A stretch of 64,000 bases of DNA from the NCBI GenBank assembly GCA_032622095.1, contig CP136063.1, forward strand, positions 282,775,426 to 282,839,425, in the 5' to 3' direction. This DNA is from Siphonodentalium dalli. Lineage: Eukaryota > Mollusca > Scaphopoda > Gadilida > Siphonodentaliidae. A model generated the notes under the pieces. That model was given only the letters and a program-made list of their open reading frames with translations. It had not been told where the DNA came from and ran no database searches. Positions 56,020 through 64,000 of the stretch are shown here, piece after piece (positions within the stretch are counted from its first letter, which is position 1; every line of letters begins with the position of its first letter). A program made the translations under genes and the position numbers.

Positions 56020-57260
56020 TCACCTTATTTCAATTGAGATGCTAATTATTATTATGTTATGCAAAGTATCTTGTGTTTTAGTTAATAGACATAACCGAAA
56101 CCGACTTAGTTTTTCGGTTAACCACAATTCTCTAAAATCACCATGACCATCGTAAACCCTGGAATCATTGTTCTGATTATATCTAGAAAATGTCTGTTTC
56201 ATGTCGATCTTGATTAAAGAATTAAACATTAAGTCTGTGTCGAAGCGTGGGATATAAACATTGAGACATCTGTTTTCTTCATGTATAAATAGGTTAAGTT
56301 CCAAAACTTGTTCTTGCAGAATCTTGTCGTCGTCTTGGAAATCAGTAGGGGTTGGATGTTGCTTGCATGTGTTCCAATGTACAATTGAATAAACAGGCTC
56401 TTCCAGGAATATTTTTCTTGCACGAGGGAAATTTCTTCATGAACGATGAATACTCCTGAATGGTAGTTGAAGGTTTGGTTGTACGAGAATCACTGGATGC
56501 AAGGTAGATGTAGTTCTTCATGAATGATGAATACTCCTGAATGGTAGTTGAAAGTTCGGATGTACAAGAATCACTGGATGCAAGGTAGATGTGGTTCTTG
56601 AGATCTTTGTGCTTCATAGTCAAGTCACAGGTACGATGCTCTCATGGAATATATCCCTCTCATTACTAAATACTCATTAACGAGTAGCTCTCCATACCAA
56701 CCATAAATCGAAACTAGGCCATCCTTACATAATTCACTCATGTTTCTTAATAAATCAAGTCTGAAATCTAACTGATTTCCTCCCTCACATTTCCAAAGAA
56801 TAGATTCATCGTCGGGTGATCACCCAAAAGTTTCTTCAAATATTACTCTTTGCTGTCGCTGATAATTATTGGTTCAAAATTTGGTGTGCCCTCTGGTGAC
56901 GGTAACTGGAACATTGTCTTATATTTCGAAAGCATCCAAAGACCACTTGTTATGATAGAACAATAAATATTATCAGAAATAAATTTACAGACAAAAAAAG
57001 TGTGGATTGTTGGGTCGCTTGCAATGTGGAAAAGCATTCAGCAATTAATATCCAATAAAATTCCATTACCATGCAATATGCATGCCTCATCTTAGCTTCT
57101 TGGATGGATAAGACGACATCAGCGGAAGTCCTCAGATGTTGAGACAAAAATGAAACTCCGCCATCAGTTGTCTTGGTGCACAACAATCCCTCTTTTTTCA
57201 GTTCAGACCGCATGGTCATTGACTCATCTGAGACATGTTCAGACGGATTTACCATATATG
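56020..57260 (-). pseudogene. Remnants of an unidentified protein gene
   Basis: Several minus-strand stretches read like protein in shifting frames. They are a start at 57255 (MVNPSEHVSDESMTMRSELK, then LSQHLRTSADVVLSIQEAK), a stretch at about 56806-56629 with LDLLRNMSELCKDGLVSIYG, and a stretch at about 56330-56020 with QVLELNLFIHEENRC and LTEKLSRFRLCLL. At 56430-56600 an 81-bp duplication encodes two copies of YLASSDS...TTIQEYSSFMK. Stops and frameshifts separate the pieces, or they are exons with unseen introns. I recognise no family. The gene lies inside the duplicated flanks, next to the 60-bp array. Confidence 0.4.
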
Positions 57261-57278
57261 AAGAATGATTAGCTGTAT

Positions 57279-60200
57279 TTGGTTTAATTCTACAGTGATT
57301 ATTAAGGAGGCATCAGATAGTGATAGGACCAGAGAATACATGTTTAATGCTACAGTGATTATTAAGGAGGCATCAGATAGTGATAGGACCAGAGAATACA
57401 TGTTTAATGCTACAGTGATTATTAAGGAGGCATCAGATAGTGATAGGACCAGAGAATACATGTTTAATGCTACAGTGATTATTAAGGAGGCATCAGATAG
57501 TGATAGGACCAGAGAATACATGTTTAATGCTACAGTGATTATTAAGGAGGCATCAGATAGTGATAGGACCAGAGAATACATGTTTAATGCTACAGTGATT
57601 ATTAAGGAGGCATCAGATAGTGATAGGACCAGAGAATACATGTTTAATGCTACAGTGATTATTAAGGAGGCATCAGATAGTGATAGGACCAGAGAATACA
57701 TGTTTAATGCTACAGTGATTATTAAGGAGGCATCAGATAGTGATAGGACCAGAGAATACATGTTTAATGCTACAGTGATTATTAAGGAGGCATCAGATAG
57801 TGATAGGACCAGAGAATACATGTTTAATGCTACAGTGATTATTAAGGAGGCATCAGATAGTGATAGGACCAGAGAATACATGTTTAATGCTACAGTGATT
57901 ATTAAGGAGGCATCAGATAGTGATAGGACCAGAGAATACATGTTTAATGCTACAGTGATTATTAAGGAGGCATCAGATAGTGATAGGACCAGAGAATACA
58001 TGTTTAATGCTACAGTGATTATTAAGGATGCATCAGATAGTGATAGGACCAGAGAATACATGTTTAATGCTACAGTGATTATTAAGGAGGCATCAGATAG
58101 TGATAGGACCAGAGAATACATGTTTAATGCTACAGTGATTATTAAGGAGGCATCAGATAGTGATAGGACCAGAGAATACATGTTTAATGCTACAGTGATT
58201 ATTAAGGATGCATCAGATAGTGATAGGACCAGAGAATACATGTTTAATGCTACAGTGATTATTAAGGAGGCATCAGATAGTGATAGGACCAGAGAATACA
58301 TGTTTAATGCTACAGTGATTATTAAGGATGCATCAGATAGTGATAGGACCAGAGAATACATGTTTAATGCTACAGTGATTATTAAGGATGCATCAGATAG
58401 TGATAGGACCAGAGAATACATGTTTAATGCTACAGTGATTATTAAGGAGGCATCAGATAGTGATAGGACCAGAGAATACATGTTTAATGCTACAGTGATT
58501 ATTAAGGATGCATCAGATAGTGATAGGACCAGAGAATACATGTTTAATGCTACAGTGATTATTAAGGAGGCATCAGATAGTGATAGGACCAGAGAATACA
58601 TGTTTAATGCTACAGTGATTATTAAGGATGCATCAGATAGTGATAGGACCAGAGAATACATGTTTAATGCTACAGTGATTATTAAGGAGGCATCAGATAG
58701 TGATAGGACCAGAGAATACATGTTTAATGCTACAGTGATTATTAAGGAGGCATCAGATAGTGATAGGACCAGAGAATACATGTTTAATGCTACAGTGATT
58801 ATTAAGGAGGCATCAGATAGTGATAGGACCAGAGAATACATGTTTAATGCTACAGTGATTATTAAGGATGTATCAGATAGTGATAGGACCAGAGAATACA
58901 TGTTTAATGCTACAGTGATTATTAAGGATGCATCAGATAGTGATAGGACCAGAGAATACATGTTTAATGCTACAGTGATTATTAAGGAGGCATCAGATAG
59001 TGATAGGACCAGAGAATACATGTTTAATGCTACAGTGATTATTAAGGATGCATCAGATAGTGATAGGACCAGAGAATACATGTTTAATGCTACAGTGATT
59101 ATTAAGGATGCATCAGATAGTGATAGGACCAGAGAATACATGTTTAATGCTACAGTGATTATTAAGGAGGCATCAGATAGTGATAGGACCAGAGAATACA
59201 TGTTTAATGCTACAGTGATTATTAAGGAGGCATCAGATAGTGATAGGACCAGAGAATACATGTTTAATGCTACAGTGATTATTAAGGAGGCATCAGATAG
59301 TGATAGGACCAGAGAATACATGTTTAATGCTACAGTGATTATTAAGGAGGCATCAGATAGTGATAGGACCAGAGAATACATGTTTAATGCTACAGTGATT
59401 ATTAAGGAGGCATCAGATAGTGATAGGACCAGAGAATACATGTTTAATGCTACAGTGATTATTAAGGAGGCATCAGATAGTGATAGGACCAGAGAATACA
59501 TGTTTAATGCTACAGTGATTATTAAGGAGGCATCAGATAGTGATAGGACCAGAGAATACATGTTTAATGCTACAGTGATTATTAAGGAGGCATCAGATAG
59601 TGATAGGACCAGAGAATACATGTTTAATGCTACAGTGATTATTAAGGAGGCATCAGATAGTGATAGGACCAGAGAATACATGTTTAATGCTACAGTGATT
59701 ATTAAGGAGGCATCAGATAGTGATAGGACCAGAGAATACATGTTTAATGCTACAGTGATTATTAAGGAGGCATCAGATAGTGATAGGACCAGAGAATACA
59801 TGTTTAATGCTACAGTGATTATTAAGGAGGCATCAGATAGTGATAGGACCAGAGAATACATGTTTAATGCTACAGTGATTATTAAGGAGGCATCAGATAG
59901 TGATAGGACCAGAGAATACATGTTTAATGCTACAGTGATTATTAAGGAGGCATCAGATAGTGATAGGACCAGAGAATACATGTTTAATTCTACAGTGATT
60001 ATTAAGGAGGCATCAGATAGTGATAGGACCAGAGAATACATGTTTAATTCTACAGTGATTATTAAGGAGGCATCAGATAGTGATAGGACCAGAGAATACA
60101 TGTTTAATTCTACAGTGATTATTAAGGAGGCATCAGATAGTGATAGGACCAGAGAATACATGTTTAATGCTACAGTGATTATTAAGGAGGCATCAGATAG

Positions 60201-60443
60201 TGATAGGACCAGAGAATACATGTTTAATGCTACAGTGATTATTAAGGAGGCATCAGATAGTGATAGGACCAGAGAATACATGTTTAATGCTACAGTGATT
60301 ATTAAGGAGGCATCAGATAGTGATAGGACCAGAGAATACATGTTTAATGCTACAGTGATTATTAAGGAGGCATCAGATAGTGATAGGACCAGAGAATACA
60401 TGTTTAATGCTACAGTGATTATTAAGGAGGCATCAGATAGTGA
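57279..60443. repeat. 60-bp tandem array, about 52.7 copies
   Basis: From 57301 to 60420 there are 52 full units of exactly 60 bp, plus partial units at both edges. The unit starts ATTAAGGAGGCATCAGATAG and ends AATGCTACAGTGATT. Only three positions vary: GGAGG to GGATG in ten units between 58021 and 59101, one C to T in the unit at 58861, and AATGCT to AATTCT in three consecutive units (59941-60061) and at the left edge. Because 60 is a multiple of three and one frame per strand lacks stops, both strands carry an open frame of more than 1000 codons: plus 57265-60651 (unit NATVIIKEASDSDRTREYMF), minus 60401-57249 (unit MYSLVLSLSDASLIITVALN). I treat it as a minisatellite; a repeat protein cannot be excluded. 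Confidence 0.95.
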
Positions 60444-60488
60444 GAGTGTCTGTGAGTTATATCCGGCTGGAATTTGTTCCTTAAACTG

Positions 60489-60650
60489 CCTGTCAACGAC
60501 ACCCTATCTGAATGCATTGATTAACGGCCTGTCAACGACACCCTATCTGAATGCATTGATTAACGGCCTGTCAACGACACCCTATCGGAATGCACTGATT
60601 AACGGCCGGTCAACGTCACCCTATCTGAATGCACTGATTAACTCAATTTA
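60489..60650. repeat. 39-bp tandem repeat, four copies
   Basis: CCTGTCAACGACACCCTATC plus TGAATGCATTGATTAACGG repeats four times with a 39-bp period (13 codons). It stays in the same plus-strand frame as the 60-bp array, with a stop at 60649-60651. Degenerate copies follow at about 60656-60690 and 60735-60800. Confidence 0.88.
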
Positions 60651-60859
60651 ACTTCCTGTGAGTGACACCCAATCTGAATGCGGAATAAAAACAGTATTCA
60701 AACCGTGGCATTTATATATATTCAATATGACCAAACGACACCCTATCTGAATGCACTGATTACCGGCCTGTTAATGACGTCCTATCTGAAAAACAGGCTA
60801 CAACATTATTTAGATGCCCAACAACCCCTCAAAGTTGTATACTGCTGCCTTGAGGTGAC

Positions 60860-62285
60860 ATACAACGGACCTGTAACATTGTATGCATAATGTTCTCGGT
60901 TGAGTTCCTCCTGAGTCAACTACCAGAATTTTTATTTAATAATTGTAAGTATCCACACAATGTAATGAGATATCCTGGATTAGGAAAATGATGATCTGGG
61001 TAATTTGGTTGGTCTTTAGTTGAGTGGAATATCTTAATTTGGTGGTATCTATACTTACTGATAGTGGGTCAGCCTTGACTCTATTCATGTTGTCCACACT
61101 GTAAATAACAACTTGTTGGTCATATGGACAGACTACCAAACTCCACAAGATATCTGACTCTTGCATTATAAGAATGCTCATCAAAATAAGAAGTGACTTT
61201 ATTATTTTGTTTTGGGAGGCTACTTTCTCCATTATGCCATTTATAATTTGATGATACCTTCATATGGGTGCATGGGTGCTTCCATCATTCTATGTATTGA
61301 TTGCACAGATCAGCCTGCCTTTGAAGCCCTGGCACCTTTGTAAAGGCATGTTGTCTTCATTCATTTAATGTGGCGTTGTGGTACAAAAAAGTGGAGAAAG
61401 CCAAATATTAGGTGTGAACATCCCAGTAAATAATATCATACTCAAGACTATAATTATAGATGCATGGTAATCGGGTAGTTCTTGTGCAGTGACTCAAACG
61501 GTCTGTGCATAATGTTCTTTGTTGAGTTCATCCTGATTCAACTGACCAGGATTTTTATTTATTATTTAGGATTTTTATTTGTTTATTGTAAGTATCCACA
61601 TGATGTAATGAGATATCCTGGATTATTAGGAAAATCATGATCTCGGTAATTTGGTTGAGTGGAATTTCTTAATTTGGTGGTATCTACTAAATGCTGGTTG
61701 ACCACCCTTGACTCTATTCATGTTGTCCAGTGTAAATAACAAATTGTTGGTCATATAGACTATAAAATTTCACCGCATATTTGATTCTTGAATTATACTG
61801 GTGCGCATCATGAGACATGGCTTTATTATTGGGGGGGGGGGGGGGGGGCTACTTGTGCCATTATGTTCTCTTTATAATTTGATGATGCTTTCATACGTTT
61901 GTTGGGCACTTCCATCATTATGTGTATTGTATGCACGCAGCCTGCCTTTGAAGCCCTGGCACATTTGTAAAGGCATGTTGTCTTATTTCATTTAATGTTA
62001 TGCACCACATGACCTAACCGTCTGGTATGTGCCTCATAACTCTTCTGTTCAATTGTGAAACCTTTGATGGCTCACCACCATTGTGTTTTGTGATTGAGTC
62101 ATTTTGTTACTCACTATCTTGAGAGCTCAAGTCATTAAGAAGATAAGCATAACAGAATATATTTGAATAGTTCAGAATAGAAGTAAAACTTAAAATAATA
62201 TTATTCAAAATGCAGCAGTTCTTTTATACATCTCTCATTTTGTTACTGAAAACAAAATATATAAATCACGTTATTTCAATGGAGA
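60860..62285. repeat. Duplicated block right of the 60-bp array
   Basis: This is the direct-orientation counterpart of 53815-56035, again as two sub-units (from 60860 and from about 61440). Similarity ends at TTATTTCAATGGAG near 62285, the same point where the left block meets the pseudogene. It carries a G run at 61831-61848. No TTAA MITE is present here. Confidence 0.82.
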
Positions 62286-62622
62286 ATTTTTTCCTGTTGA
62301 TCAATGACCATTTGTTACCATTTTAAATGGATGTCCGACAATTAAGCATGAAACGACGTTTGAACTAACTGATAACGAGCATCGCTATGCATGGCAAAAT
62401 ATGCTTGATTGTACTGTAATTTAGTATTGAAATATTGTAAGTATTGTAAACACGTGTGTCCAAGCTGTATACCGGCATATATAAGCCTACTAGTACAAAT
62501 ATATCAAACATTACAATTGACACCTCATTGTGAGGAATGGTATTTAGCATGACATCCATCTTTACACAGATGTACTTGATGCATACCACATCCAAACCAA
62601 GTCATCACCCTCTCCTTCAACC
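62286..62622. other. Unassigned DNA
   Basis: No gene or repeat is recognised. Confidence 0.4.
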
Positions 62623-62819
62623 TTCTATATTTACATACCCCTAATATCTCTTCCGATTTCCCCATAGCGTTACGGTAGACACGCCCCCTTATTCATTGCG
62701 TTCATAAACCTATGAACGTAACGTGACGTCACTTCCAATGTCGTTCATAGGTTTATGAACACATTGGTCCCGGAAATCACCGGGGATTGTCGGACATTAC
62801 CGACTGCTTGAGTATCTAG
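62623..62819. repeat. Direct repeat of about 190 bp, copy 1 (partner 63368-63556)
   Basis: It contains CCTCTTCC-like sequence, CATAGCGTTACGG and two mirrored halves, GTTCATAAACCTATGAAC (itself palindromic) and GTTCATAGGTTTATGAAC, around a TGACGTCA palindrome. It is nearly identical to 63368-63556. Confidence 0.85.
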
Positions 62820-62984
62820 TCAGCCAATACGCCAAGGATTTGATAGCAAACAATATGTAATCGAGGTTCACGATTGGATGGCTAGTGGTTTCTAATCGCG
62901 AGCACGGGTGGCACGAGATGTTCGATTGACTATCATAATGTTGGTTATCATATAATCCCATATCCCATACTATGTCACAAATTA

Positions 62985-63130
62985 TCGAAATATGAAATAC
63001 AACGAAAAAGCGAAATATGAAAATACAGCGAAATAGTACGAAAAATCGAAATAGGAAAATACAACGACTAGCGAAATAGGGCGAAATATAGAGCGAAATA
63101 TAGAAATAGGAAATTATTTTTATAAACGAA
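62985..63130. repeat. CGAAAT-rich simple repeat
   Basis: Irregular repeats of GCGAAATA, GAAATACAACGA and similar motifs. It is non-coding. Confidence 0.7.
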
Positions 63131-63224
63131 ATAACGGATATATTTGAAAAAGTGTTTTTGACGAAATAACGGACATATTTGGAGAAGTGTTTTAAAGAGC
63201 GTAAGTATATAAATATAAATAATA

Positions 63225-63362
63225 AACGGCGGATTCAACGTGGTCATGGGTTTTGACCGCGATAAAAAATCAGCAAACTCCGCATGAACCCCTTTGGGGT
63301 TCATGCAGTTTGCTGAATTTTTCTCGCGGTCAAAATCCCATGACCACATTGAAACCGCCGTT
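63225..63362. repeat. 138-bp near-perfect hairpin
   Basis: The sequence from AACGGCGGATTCAACGTGG to its complement CCACATTGAAACCGCCGTT pairs over arms of about 67 nt with few mismatches and a tiny loop at CCCTTTGGGG. It could be a foldback MITE or an RNA hairpin source. Target duplication is not evident. Confidence 0.85.
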
Positions 63363-63367
63363 CATTT

Positions 63368-63556
63368 CTTATATATTTACATACACCTGATATCTCTTCC
63401 GATTTCCCCATAGCGTTACGGAAGACACGCCCCCTTATTCAATGCGTTCATAAACCTATGAACGTAACGTGACGTCACTTCCAATGTCGTTCATAGGTTT
63501 ATGAACACATTGGTCCCGGGGATTGTCGGACATTGCCGACTGCTTGAGTATCTATA
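63368..63556. repeat. Direct repeat of about 190 bp, copy 2
   Basis: Partner of 62623-62819. It lacks about 12 bp (GAAATCACCGGG-like) near the GGTCCCGG motif. Confidence 0.85.
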
Positions 63557-64000
63557 TAGTACGTCCGAATTTGGCAAGAAATTTATTTTGGTCTATAATC
63601 AGTGTTGTTGCCCGGTGTTACTGAACGTTGATGTTCAAAAATCCCGTTACTTATCATTTCCTTACCGCTACAAAATTCCCCCAACCTCACAAATATATCA
63701 TTATGGTAGAACGGCGGGTTGTCGATTTCTTATACACAGCCGAAACTTAATTGTTAGTTTCAGTTATCATTCTTGAAATCAACACGTCTACATTAGTTAC
63801 TAGCTAAACAAGACAGTTTGTCATATGTGTATACTAAACTGTGAAATTGCGTTTTTTTTCCGTTCTTCAAGAACGGATTCTCAAAATGTTTGGTTTTCCA
63901 AAAAACGAGGATTCGCACTTTCTGAACTGAACTCCATGCGTTCATTTAAATAGATGAATAAATAGTGGGAAAGACAGACAATCCTAGTTCATAATGAATT
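63557..64000. other. Unassigned DNA at the window edge
   Basis: No element is recognised. A 91-codon plus-strand frame at 63501-63776 begins inside the direct repeat and has no recognisable domain, so it is not called. Confidence 0.4.

Larger units (their letters stand above)
53815..56035. repeat. Duplicated block left of the 60-bp array
   Basis: It consists of two related sub-units (about 53815-54940 and 55210-56035) that match 60860-61440 and 61440-62285. Shared marks are CCTGTAACATTGTATGCAT, TAATGAGATATCCTGGATTA, TCATGATCTCGGTAATTTGG and GGCATGTTGTCTT. The block ends at TTATTTCAAT, where the unidentified pseudogene begins. A 59-60-bp tandem stretch (CTTAAATGGTCTGT at about 55073, 55133 and 55192) lies inside. 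Confidence 0.82.

Noticed and set aside
57249-60401. 1050-codon minus-strand gene
   Set aside because: The frame is open because the 60-bp period is a multiple of three; no flanking exon, signal or domain supports a gene. It is noted under the array and not called as a CDS.
57279-60443. CRISPR-like array
   Set aside because: The units are contiguous 60-bp tandem repeats with no unique spacers, and the DNA is clearly animal-type.
62623-63556. LTR retrotransposon with 190-bp LTRs
   Set aside because: The interior is about 550 bp with no coding sequence, primer site or polypurine tract, and the repeats lack TG...CA ends; a tandem duplication explains it better.
63501-63776. 91-codon frame near the right edge
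   Set aside because: It starts within a duplicated non-coding repeat and has no recognisable domain or counterpart in the other copy.

Overview
The window looks like animal nuclear DNA made almost entirely of mobile elements and repeats. It is AT-rich, has no operon-like gene packing, shows GT/AG introns, and holds many transposons flanked by exact target-site duplications. The transposon types (ZBED-like hAT, MULE with FLYWCH, piggyBac-like and Tc1/mariner-like MITEs, a CR1/L2-like LINE) and hairpin-headed repeats starting with AGCTCA followed by GTCC-rich runs fit a marine invertebrate. A mollusc, perhaps a bivalve, is my best guess; this rests on memory of such repeats, not on a search. 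I found no confidently identified host gene, no tRNA, no rRNA and no CRISPR array.

Layout. 1-5.3 kb: unassigned DNA with small MITEs and a duplicated segment. 5.3-9.1 kb: hAT-1, an intact element with an 18-bp perfect terminal inverted repeat and an 8-bp target duplication, inserted in a repeat whose uninterrupted copy lies at 37.77 kb. 9.1-18.5 kb: duplicated segments, a hAT-like gene remnant, and a CCGAA-dense TTAA element nested in a palindromic mariner-like MITE. 18.5-32.6 kb: a nest. hAT-3 is split by hAT-2 (18631-22387) and by a 7.3-kb MULE (about 23821-31105) that entered its transposase gene; the MULE itself carries a hairpin-headed repeat and a non-autonomous hAT.

32.6-45.4 kb: TTAA MITEs carrying a shared 69-bp hairpin, hAT-derived non-autonomous elements, and hAT-4 with a truncated transposase. 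45.9-48.5 kb: a 5'-truncated LINE. 48.6-53.2 kb: a 41-bp tandem array, then a 4-kb foldback element with arms of roughly 0.7-1.1 kb around a higher-order tandem array. 53.8-62.3 kb: duplicated units flanking unidentified coding-like remnants and a very uniform 60-bp array of about 52.7 copies, which is open in one frame on each strand. 62.6-64 kb: a duplicated 190-bp unit and a 138-bp hairpin.

The genes do not form a pathway. hAT-1 is the only transposase that reads intact; those of hAT-2, hAT-3, hAT-4, the MULE and the LINE carry stops, frameshifts or truncations. The non-autonomous elements would depend on transposases supplied from elsewhere. The strongest evidence in the window is structural: exact target duplications, inverted repeats and empty sites that can be read within the window itself.
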